In this document: in pieces, positions 26,459 through 33,185 of the stretch | Layout of the letters: the number at the start of each line of letters is the position of its first letter | Position numbering within the stretch: the first letter of the stretch is position 1 | NCBI GenBank assembly: GCA_913050215.1 | Contig: CAJXBG010000037.1 | Span: forward strand, 1-33,703 | Origin: an uncultured Gammaproteobacteria bacterium | Lineage (GTDB): Bacteria; Pseudomonadota; Gammaproteobacteria; Pseudomonadales; Azotimanducaceae | DNA length: 33,703 nucleotides | Reading direction: 5' to 3' | Notes under the pieces: model-generated | Seen by the model: the letters and a program-made list of their open reading frames with translations, nothing else | Told to the model about the DNA's origin: nothing | Databases searched by the model: none | Translations under genes and position numbers: made by a program

Positions 26459-28465
26459 TTAATCGCGCTTTCTCCTACCGCGTCGTTTTCGCTGGGTGTC
26501 CTCTTCTGCCGCTTGGGCTGGCTTGTTAACCACTTTAAACAGGTGCACGAAGGGATCGGTTTTGTGCGGTATGGCCATGGCGTCGACGAAATAGCTCTGA
26601 AACTCAGCAGCGACTGCCGTTTCGATCTTTTCGATTTGTCGCACCACGGTTTGGATTTCCGCGCGAGCAGCATCATTAAGTAAAGCAATGCGGGCACCGG
26701 TACTGGCTGCATTGCCGACAGAGGCAACCTGCGCCAGTGCACAATCAGGGATCAACCCGAGCAACATCGCATACTTAGCGTCGATGTTGCTGCCAAAGGC
26801 ACCCGCAATTTTGATTTCGTCGACATGATCAGTGGGGAACCTATCCATTAGCAATTTTACCCCTGCGTACAACGCCGCTTTCGCCAATTGAATTTGGCGC
26901 ACGTCGTTCTGAGTCACGCTGACTTTCACATCACCATCCGTCAGGAGGAATGAAAAAGTACGGCCATTACTGAGAATCCGGTCACTCTCGGCCTGACGCT
27001 TTGCTTGGATGACGCCGTCGGTCGACAACACGCCAGCGAGGTACATTTCTGCAACCGCTTCAATAATACCGGAACCGCATATGCCAGTAATGCCGAAGTT
27101 CACAATAGAATCGGTGAAACCTGGCTCATCGGACCAGAACTCAGAGCCGATCACCCGAACTCGGACATCTAATGTCTCCGGATCAATGCGCACCCGCTCA
27201 ATAGCCCCAGGCGCCGCGCGCTGCCCGCAACTAATTTGTGCGCCTTCAAACGCGGGACCTGTGGGGCTAGAACAGGCGAGTAACTTCTGTTGGTTACCAA
27301 GCACGATTTCCGCGTTGGTGCCGATATCAATAATTAAGCTAAGTGAGCCCGCCTTATAGGGTTGCTCTGAAAGCAACACAGCCGCCGTATCGGCGCCGAC
27401 ATGACCAGCAATGCAAGGAGGCAAGTACAATCGCCCGCCGGGATTAATTTGCAAATCAACCTCACGGGCAGCTATTTCTATTGCGTCATCTGTCGCAAGA
27501 GTAAATGGCGCAAAGCCAAGCGGTGAGGGATCAATGCCTAGCACCAAGTGATGCATGATAGGATTCCCTGCAGCGACCATACTCAAGATCTGGCGTTTGT
27601 CGATGTTTGCTGCTTCAGCCGCTTCGTCAATGAGTTGATTAATCGCATCGCGAACAACTTCAGTCATCTCAACGGTACCTTCAGGATGCATCTGCAGATA
27701 AGACACCCGACTCATTAGGTCTTCACCAAAACGAATCTGCGGATTCATGCAGCCTACTGAGGCTAGCACATCGCCACTGTTCATATCTGTTAGGTGCAGT
27801 GCGATGGTGGTGGAACCTATATCGATCGCCAGCCCAAAGTATTGATCTGTGAACCCGGGAAAAACGGCGATGACTCTTTGTTTATATCCATCGTTGCTAA
27901 TGGCCACTGTTAAGCTGTTCTTACCAGCGATCAAAGCTTGGTGGATCATGGTAAATATTGACCCGTCTACGGTTAGATTTGTTAGTTGCCATTGGTTTTC
28001 TAGGGCTTGCAGCATGCGTCTAACATTGCTGATGCTGTGTTCCATTTCGTCTTCTGGCACTTCGATGTAGTGCAAGCGAATATTGGGGTCTAGACTGATG
28101 TCACGCTGTTCTGCATCCTTTCGCACGACCTGTTTATGTACCTGGGATTCTGCAGGCACATCGATGACCAAAGGTCCCTCAATGCGGGTATGGCAGCTTA
28201 AGCGGCGACCGACTTCGAGCGGTGTTTTGCGTTCCGAGTATTTGATTTCCGTTTGCGAGATCGGCGATAGATGCGAAGGTGAAGACTCGATACCGTGTTT
28301 TGCGAAAGAACCGCTGGTGCACAGAATTTGGCAGCGGCCACACAAACCGCGGCCACCACACACGGAATCGATGTCGACACCGAGTTGACGGGCAGCTTCC
28401 AGTAACGGCGTGCCGATTTCAAACTCGCCGCGGCGCCCGGAAGGTGTAAAGACTACCGCGACCAC
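26459..28465 (-). CDS. Corrinoid-protein reductive activator (RACo family: 2Fe-2S ferredoxin domain plus ASKHA ATPase, DUF4445)
   Basis: This protein of 668 residues opens with a plant-type 2Fe-2S domain: C36-x5-C42-x2-C45 with the fourth Cys at C91 (RRLSCHT). A linker and then an actin/hexokinase-like ATPase core follow, with two phosphate loops, GLAIDIGSTTIALHL and SLIIDIGTNAEIVLGN, and a third motif GITGICGSGIIEAV. RACo proteins use ATP to reduce inactive Co(II) corrinoid protein back to Co(I). This one would service the corrinoid protein encoded in the same operon. The C-terminus is very basic, with eight Lys/Arg in the last 11 residues. The start is GTG at 28465; an in-frame TAA sits immediately upstream, so no longer form exists. 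No clear ribosome binding site was seen. It is the last gene of the operon, 24 nt after the methyltransferase gene. Confidence 0.92.
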   Translation of the reverse strand: MVAVVFTPSGRRGEFEIGTPLLEAARQLGVDIDSVCGGRGLCGRCQILCTSGSFAKHGIESSPSHLSPISQTEIKYSERKTPLEVGRRLSCHTRIEGPLVIDVPAESQVHKQVVRKDAEQRDISLDPNIRLHYIEVPEDEMEHSISNVRRMLQALENQWQLTNLTVDGSIFTMIHQALIAGKNSLTVAISNDGYKQRVIAVFPGFTDQYFGLAIDIGSTTIALHLTDMNSGDVLASVGCMNPQIRFGEDLMSRVSYLQMHPEGTVEMTEVVRDAINQLIDEAAEAANIDKRQILSMVAAGNPIMHHLVLGIDPSPLGFAPFTLATDDAIEIAAREVDLQINPGGRLYLPPCIAGHVGADTAAVLLSEQPYKAGSLSLIIDIGTNAEIVLGNQQKLLACSSPTGPAFEGAQISCGQRAAPGAIERVRIDPETLDVRVRVIGSEFWSDEPGFTDSIVNFGITGICGSGIIEAVAEMYLAGVLSTDGVIQAKRQAESDRILSNGRTFSFLLTDGDVKVSVTQNDVRQIQLAKAALYAGVKLLMDRFPTDHVDEIKIAGAFGSNIDAKYAMLLGLIPDCALAQVASVGNAASTGARIALLNDAARAEIQTVVRQIEKIETAVAAEFQSYFVDAMAIPHKTDPFVHLFKVVNKPAQAAEEDTQRKRRGRRKRD

Positions 28466-28489
28466 TTATGGGTGCACCGATGCACTTAA

Positions 28490-29389
28490 CTAAACGCGAC
28501 GTCGGCGTCGGGGGCGTTCCCCGCGCGAAGCTGATTGACTAAGCAGAGGGTCCCGATATTGGGTGATCCAGCGTGCGCAGTCGGGATCGTGTCCCATCAT
28601 CACATCCGCACCAAGAATGGCTTGGACAACTTCGGGGTGCAAAGGATTGGTAATTGCAGAGGTCATACCTGCTGCCATCGCCATCGGTAAAAACGCAGCA
28701 TTAATGCCGTTGCGATTCGGTAAGCCAAAGCTGACGTTAGAAGCGCCGCAAGTTGTGTTTACTTTGAGTTCTTCGCGCAGTCGACGCAGCAGATGCATGA
28801 CTTGACGACCTGCAGTATTGATGGCGCCGATAGGCATGACAAGCGGATCAACTACGATGTCTGCGCTCGAGATGCCATGATCTGCGGCGCGTTCAACGAT
28901 TTTTTTAGCGACTTCGAAGCGGACATCTGGGTCCTCCGAAATACCCGTTTCATCATTTGAAATAGCGACAACAGCCGCGCCATGTTTGGCAACAAGAGGC
29001 AAGACCGTTTCGAGTCTATCTTCTTCGCCCGTCACTGAGTTGACCAGCGCTTTACCTTGATACACTCCGAGACCTGCTTCTAGCGCTGCCACAATAGACG
29101 AGTCAATCGTCAGCGGCACGTCTGTCACGGCTTGCACCAGCTGAATGGCTTTTGCCAGAATCGCTGGCTCATCAGCCAAAGGAATGCCTGCATTAACGTC
29201 AAGCATTTGTGCGCCGGCTGCGACTTGAGCGATGGCGTCTGCCTCGACTCGGCTAAATTTTCCAGCGGCCATTTCTGCCGCAAGAATCTTTCTGCCCGTC
29301 GGGTTGATTCGTTCGCCAATTAATACAAATGGGCGGTCAAAACCGATGACCACTTCTCTCGTTGCCGAGCTGAGGACTGTATCTGTCAT
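28490..29389 (-). CDS. Methylcorrinoid:tetrahydrofolate methyltransferase (MtgA/AcsE type, pterin-binding)
   Basis: This protein of 299 residues is a pterin-binding TIM barrel of the DHPS/MeTr family. Motifs in order are GERINPTGR (25-33), MLDVNAG (D64, N66), LTIDSS (D96), ALVNSVTGEE (N117), VVDPLVMPIG and TTCGASNVSFGLPNR. These line the folate pocket in AcsE and MtgA. It should move the methyl group from methyl-cob(III)alamin on the corrinoid protein to tetrahydrofolate, giving 5-methyl-THF. The C-terminus has an arginine-rich tail (seven Arg in the last 11 residues) that is extra to the catalytic domain. The ATG overlaps the previous stop by 4 nt (ATGA), so translation is coupled. Confidence 0.92.
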   Translation of the reverse strand: MTDTVLSSATREVVIGFDRPFVLIGERINPTGRKILAAEMAAGKFSRVEADAIAQVAAGAQMLDVNAGIPLADEPAILAKAIQLVQAVTDVPLTIDSSIVAALEAGLGVYQGKALVNSVTGEEDRLETVLPLVAKHGAAVVAISNDETGISEDPDVRFEVAKKIVERAADHGISSADIVVDPLVMPIGAINTAGRQVMHLLRRLREELKVNTTCGASNVSFGLPNRNGINAAFLPMAMAAGMTSAITNPLHPEVVQAILGADVMMGHDPDCARWITQYRDPLLSQSASRGERPRRRRRV

Positions 29390-29715
29390 GTCATCTCTCC
29401 AGTGTTCGTCTCTCCAGCGGCTGAATTGCCGTGGTTTTTAATCAGCAGGTCTAGATCCTGATCGGTGAATTGATTCTCTAAATTGATAGCGATCTCGGTT
29501 ATCAGTGACTCGACATCGGTCGTGGCTTCGAGCGGGGTGGTGGTGCGACGCCAGTCCTCCAAATACAGATCTGAACTGCCCTTCCCCGCGCGCATGGCAG
29601 CTCGGTCAATGGCTGCCTGGAAGCGATGTGATAACTGGTGTTTCGTTCTCACTCGACCCTTATTGATGATGATTTGCGAAGGGATGTCTCGCCAATAAAT
29701 CGATATGAGCTTCAT
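29386..29715 (-). CDS. Small 'virulence factor'-family protein of corrinoid methyltransferase operons
   Basis: This protein of 109 residues matches, by pattern memory, the family labelled 'virulence factor' (Virulence_fact). Its core is ISIYWRDIPSQIIINKGR, continued by HRFQAAIDRAAMRAG and then YLEDWRR. The name is historical; I know of no established biochemical function, and the family recurs next to MttB-like genes in Proteobacteria. The likely start is the ATG at 29715, which overlaps the upstream stop by 4 nt, rather than a GTG 12 nt earlier. It also overlaps the next gene by 4 nt. Being locked by overlaps on both sides implies a role in corrinoid methyl transfer. There is no signal peptide or membrane segment. 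Confidence 0.85.
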   Translation of the reverse strand: MKLISIYWRDIPSQIIINKGRVRTKHQLSHRFQAAIDRAAMRAGKGSSDLYLEDWRRTTTPLEATTDVESLITEIAINLENQFTDQDLDLLIKNHGNSAAGETNTGEMT

Positions 29716-30305
29716 GCGGCGCACCACTTGATAGATTGTTCGAGTTCACCGTAGCCTGCGGGTATGTGGGTAAACTTCAGATCAAGGAACACGGCAGCTG
29801 CTTCTGCTGCTTCGAGCAGGTCCGGGTCGGAAACTTGCGATAGATAATTCAGGCGCTGGTAGTTACCAAAATAGGCGTCAACTAATTCTGGATGCAGATC
29901 AAGTTTCAATGGCTTTAAAACCATGGTCTCGAAATGGCGAGCTAGAAAATCCGTTAACCAAAACGTACCCGGTTCGTCTTCCATCATTGCCTCGTACCGA
30001 TCTGCGCCGGCAAATGAAGAGAAGCAGTGAGGTCCCGAAAGTCGACTGACATTATTTTCCCTCGCGATTAACTCGTCGATCTTTCCAGCCGTCCCACAGT
30101 CAGCATAGCCCACCAGAATACGATCGTACTTGCCTCTGGCAGCTTCGAGTTTTTCTGCTAGGCGAGCAGGGATTTCTTGCGGCCTGTTATGCAATGACGC
30201 ACTTAAGCATTCGACATCGAGATGCGACCAGTGGTTGCTCGACTTTAATTGAATAATTTCTCGAGCGAGCGCGCCACACGCGATAATGAGACAGCGATCA
30301 GACAT
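29712..30305 (-). CDS. DUF1638 protein, probable accessory of the corrinoid system
   Basis: This protein of 197 residues has the DUF1638 opening RCLIIACGALAREIIQL and the LHNRP motif near residue 39. Potential metal or cofactor ligands stand out: C10 (ACGAL), C33, H39, C70 (YADCGTAG) and H93-C94 (GPHCFSSFAG). The C-terminal half is helical. Its biochemical role is undefined; the family is often found beside MttB-type methyltransferases. I chose the ATG at 30305, which overlaps the corrinoid gene's stop by 8 nt (ATGTCTGA), over an ATG 18 nt upstream. The gene lies between the corrinoid protein and the virulence-factor-family gene, with overlaps on both sides. A role in metal or corrinoid handling is inference. 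Confidence 0.88.
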   Translation of the reverse strand: MSDRCLIIACGALAREIIQLKSSNHWSHLDVECLSASLHNRPQEIPARLAEKLEAARGKYDRILVGYADCGTAGKIDELIARENNVSRLSGPHCFSSFAGADRYEAMMEDEPGTFWLTDFLARHFETMVLKPLKLDLHPELVDAYFGNYQRLNYLSQVSDPDLLEAAEAAAVFLDLKFTHIPAGYGELEQSIKWCAA

Positions 30306-30999
30306 TAGCCGCGTGCTTCTCATTCATCAAACGAGTGGCCTGATCAGCAGCATCTGCTGCATCGCGACAATACACGTCCGCTCCGACTGCGGTACCGAAC
30401 TCCTCATTTAGCGGCGCGCCGCCCACCATGATGATGTATTGATCTCGAATATTTCTGTTCACCATTTCGTCAACGACCACTTTCATATACGGCATGGTGG
30501 TTGTTAACAAAGCCGACATGCCGAGAATATCCGGTTCGTGTTCGAGCAGTGCTGCCAAGTACTCTTCCACCGAGTTATTAATGCCAATATCAACGACCTC
30601 AAATCCGGCCCCCTCCATCATCATTCCAACCAGGTTTTTACCGATGTCGTGTATGTCACCTTTGACGGTACCAATAACCATTTTTCCAATGGGTTTTGCA
30701 CCGGTTTCCGCGAGCAGCGGTCGAAGGATTCCCATGCCGCCTTTCATAGCACTAGCAGCTAGCAGGACTTCAGGTACGAACAGAATCCCATCACGGAAAT
30801 CTACGCCTACTATTTGCATACCACCTACAAGCGCAACATTAAGTACCTTGTCCGCTGTCCAGCCGCGCGCCAATAGGATTTCGGTTCCCTCGACGACTTC
30901 ATCTCGAAGCCCATCGTAGAGATCATCGTGCATCTGTTCGACCAACTCAGTGTCATCAAGATCATTGAGATCCAATTCTTCTTCGGTTTCGTCTGTCAT
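30298..30999 (-). CDS. B12-binding corrinoid protein (MttC/MtgC type)
   Basis: This protein of 233 residues has an N-terminal four-helix cap domain (about 25-105) containing FVPEVLLAASAMKGGMGIL, and a Rossmann-like B12 domain. The latter carries the lower-ligand motif D-x-H-x-x-G as GDIHDIGKNLV, with H117 expected to coordinate cobalt. Further family motifs are MVIGTVKGD before it and IIMVGGAPLNEEF after it. It carries the methyl group between the MttB-like enzyme and the THF methyltransferase. The first 26 residues are strikingly acidic (13 Asp/Glu, no Lys/Arg) and lie outside the core domain. The ATG at 30999 is chosen because GAGGAA sits 6 nt before it and the acidic tail begins there; a start 72 nt earlier inside the upstream gene is unlikely. 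Confidence 0.95.
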   Translation of the reverse strand: MTDETEEELDLNDLDDTELVEQMHDDLYDGLRDEVVEGTEILLARGWTADKVLNVALVGGMQIVGVDFRDGILFVPEVLLAASAMKGGMGILRPLLAETGAKPIGKMVIGTVKGDIHDIGKNLVGMMMEGAGFEVVDIGINNSVEEYLAALLEHEPDILGMSALLTTTMPYMKVVVDEMVNRNIRDQYIIMVGGAPLNEEFGTAVGADVYCRDAADAADQATRLMNEKHAANV

Positions 31000-31009
31000 T
31001 TGGTCTTCC

Positions 31010-32551
31010 TCAGTAACTCTGGTCGGGCATGCTGTCTTTGCGCTGTTGCATATATGCAAGCAATGCTTCATCGACAGCTTGATCTAAAGGTGGTGCTTCA
31101 TATGAGGCGAGCATTTCTTTCCAGATCGTGTTTGCTCTCGCCACGGTGTCCTGGCAACCGTCTTCTTCCCACTGCTCAAAACTGTTGTTGTCCGCAACGG
31201 TAGAGCGGTAGAAAGCATGCTCAAAATTTGCTTGCGTGTGGGCCGCACCAAGAAAATGTGCGCCGGGGCCTACTTCGCGGATGGCATCCATTGCTTGGCC
31301 GTTTTCCGACAGGTCCACTCCGCGCAGCAACACAGCAATCATATTGGCTTGATCGGTATCCATGATGAATTTTTCATACCCCATCACCAAACCGCCCTCT
31401 AACCAGCCGGCGGTATGCAACATAAAATTCACTCCGGCCAGAGCTGCGGTTTGTAGCGTGTTCGCAGATTCATATGCCGCTTGTGCATCGGGCGTTTTTG
31501 AACCACAAAGACCACCACCAGATCTAAACGGCACCTTCAAACGACGGGCCAATGCTGCCGCGCCGTAAAGCACCAGGCTTGGTTCTGGTGTGCCGAAAGT
31601 GGGCGCACCTGACTGCATAGATATAGCACTCGCGAAAGTGCCAAATACAACAGGAGCACCGGGTCGGACGAGTTGTGTATAAGTCATGCCCGCTAATGCC
31701 TCGGCAAGAATCTGAGTCAGCGTACCCGCCACGGTCACGGGAGACATGGCGCCGGCGAGGATAAAGGGTGAAATGACCGTTGCCTGATTGTTTTCGGCAT
31801 AGACCTTTGCCGCGCCGAGCATTGTGGCGTCGAACGTCATTGGCGAGTTTGCATTGATCAAACTTGTCATCACCGTGTTTTGATCAAGAAACCCTTCTCC
31901 GAATAGGATGTTTGCCATATCGACTGAATCTTGCGCACGATCCGGATGAGTCACTGAACCCATAAAAGGTTTGTCGGAGTATTTCATATGGCTGTAAACC
32001 ATATCGAAATGACGTTTATTTACCGGCAGATCGACGGGTTCGCAGACAGTACCACCAGAGTGATGCAAGCCTGGGCTCATATAGGTCAGTTTGACGAAGT
32101 TACGAAAATCTTCGATGGTGGCGTAGCGTCTACCGCCATCCAAATCACGAACAAAGGGTGAGCCATAAGCGGGCACGAGGACGGTCCGATCGCCACCAAT
32201 GATCGTGGTTCGCGCTGGGTTGCGAGCATGCTGGGAATATTCTGAAGGTGCTGACGCCATGACGAGTTGGCGACACAGGCCACGGGGAAACCTCACTCTC
32301 TCCCCATCTATCTCGGCACCAGCCGCGTTCAATAACTCAAGTGCGGCAGGGGCTTCGCGAAACTCGATTCCAACCTCTTCGAGCAGCGTGTCAGCGTTAT
32401 ATTCGATAAGTTCAAGGGCTTCTTGATTGAGTATCTCGAAGCACGGGATTTTCCGCTCGATAAAAGTAGCGGTTTCAACAGCGACAGAGGATTGGCGTGC
32501 AGCTACTCGATTTGCTCTGCCACCTGACCGTCTTTTTCTCGCGCCGCTCAT
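31010..32551 (-). CDS. MttB-superfamily corrinoid methyltransferase, non-pyrrolysine (MtgB-like; probable glycine betaine demethylase)
   Basis: This protein of 513 residues has the length and motif order of the MttB superfamily. Recognised segments include CFEILNQEALELIEYNADTL, EEVGIEFREAPAALELL and YGSPFVRDLDGGRRYAT, then SGGTVCEP, FGTPEPSLVLYGAAALAR and GGGLCGSKTPDAQAAYES. The frame has no in-frame amber codon, so it is a sense-codon (non-Pyl) member like MtgB of Desulfitobacterium, which demethylates glycine betaine. It should methylate Co(I) of the corrinoid protein. The first 20 residues are basic (seven Lys/Arg, no acidic residue). It is the first gene of a six-gene minus-strand operon, with the corrinoid gene 10 nt downstream. 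Glycine betaine is the favoured substrate because DMGDH and Sox genes lie opposite; carnitine, proline betaine or another betaine are alternatives. Confidence 0.93.
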   Translation of the reverse strand: MSGARKRRSGGRANRVAARQSSVAVETATFIERKIPCFEILNQEALELIEYNADTLLEEVGIEFREAPAALELLNAAGAEIDGERVRFPRGLCRQLVMASAPSEYSQHARNPARTTIIGGDRTVLVPAYGSPFVRDLDGGRRYATIEDFRNFVKLTYMSPGLHHSGGTVCEPVDLPVNKRHFDMVYSHMKYSDKPFMGSVTHPDRAQDSVDMANILFGEGFLDQNTVMTSLINANSPMTFDATMLGAAKVYAENNQATVISPFILAGAMSPVTVAGTLTQILAEALAGMTYTQLVRPGAPVVFGTFASAISMQSGAPTFGTPEPSLVLYGAAALARRLKVPFRSGGGLCGSKTPDAQAAYESANTLQTAALAGVNFMLHTAGWLEGGLVMGYEKFIMDTDQANMIAVLLRGVDLSENGQAMDAIREVGPGAHFLGAAHTQANFEHAFYRSTVADNNSFEQWEEDGCQDTVARANTIWKEMLASYEAPPLDQAVDEALLAYMQQRKDSMPDQSY

Positions 32552-33048
32552 GCGCTCAATCGCAGATTTTCAGACACAGGAAAAACCTCACTTTCGATTA
32601 GATAACATAGCCGCATAGTGGGTTATGAGCAGATTATCTGCATGCAGATTAACGACATGTGAAAACGTATAAACGACACGCTCGGCAAGCACTCGCGGCA
32701 GAGAAAAACAGAGCGTAAAATCATTTTCAGCCCTTCGGGCTCTATGCCATCGAATTTCATCAGGCGCACCAACACTGAAGTAAATGGTCCCATTTCAAAG
32801 GTGCCGCATACCGTCTTGCCAATCGAGAGATGTCTTTGCGGTTTTAGTTGATGCCAATATTGCTGCAATACGGGTCTCTGTTGGCATTGGGATGCTTTTC
32901 TGGTTTTGTCCCGGATCAAACAGCAGTCAAACAGTAAAATCAGATGCAACAGCCGGAAATAGGAATAGCAGAAAGAAAGATTGAGACACTGCTAGATACG
33001 CGCAATAAATTGACGCGTAGCATTGGCTTGGGCAAGACGCCTATTTAG
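32552..33048. other. Regulatory and non-coding region between the corrinoid operon and the membrane-protein gene
   Basis: The stretch holds the control region of the corrinoid operon (nested palindromes listed separately) and otherwise no convincing gene. A leftward reading frame of about 108 codons (32623-32949) contains a short hydrophilic patch but has no ribosome binding site and no motif I recognise. A small hairpin AGCCC-TTC-GGGCT lies in the 32727-32742 area without a T-tract. Confidence 0.45.
32629..32649. promoter_or_regulatory. Nested palindromes, candidate operator of the corrinoid operon
   Basis: GCAGAT-T-ATCTGC at 32629-32641 overlaps a perfect 14-bp palindrome ATCTGCATGCAGAT at 32636-32649, giving three copies of the half-site GCAGAT in alternating orientation. 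The cluster lies 78-98 nt upstream of the MttB-like start. No strong -35 box was seen on the minus strand below it, which would suit an activator-dependent promoter. Confidence 0.55.
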
Positions 33049-33064
33049 TGTGAACCAGTTCACA
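33049..33064 (+). promoter_or_regulatory. Perfect CRP/Vfr-type binding site
   Basis: TGTGA at 33049-33053, six nucleotides, and TCACA at 33060-33064 match the E. coli CRP core consensus at all ten positions. A -10-like TACAAT at 33086-33091 predicts a start near 33098. The site centre (33056.5) would then be at -41.5, the class II activator position. It lies 122 nt before the membrane-protein start. Confidence 0.7.
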
Positions 33065-33185
33065 TTTTTAACCTGATGAAAAATATACAATTACGGTATT
33101 CCATTGTACTTTTCTGACCGAAGGTGCCAGCTTATGCTAGCCACCCTCGAACCCGCCTTATCAATTTTTCTTCGACGGACATTTT

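Noticed and set aside
31010-32551. Pyrrolysine-containing trimethylamine methyltransferase (true MttB).
   Set aside because: The reading frame is continuous over 513 codons with no in-frame TAG, and no pyl genes are in the window, so it is a non-Pyl member.
32552-32700. A cobalamin riboswitch upstream of the corrinoid operon.
   Set aside because: The leader is short and I could not find the conserved B12-box or the multi-helix pattern expected; palindromes there look like protein sites.
32623-32949. A 108-codon leftward reading frame as a gene.
   Set aside because: There is no ribosome binding site, signal or recognised domain; it overlaps the palindromic control region of the corrinoid operon and lacks coding-like composition.
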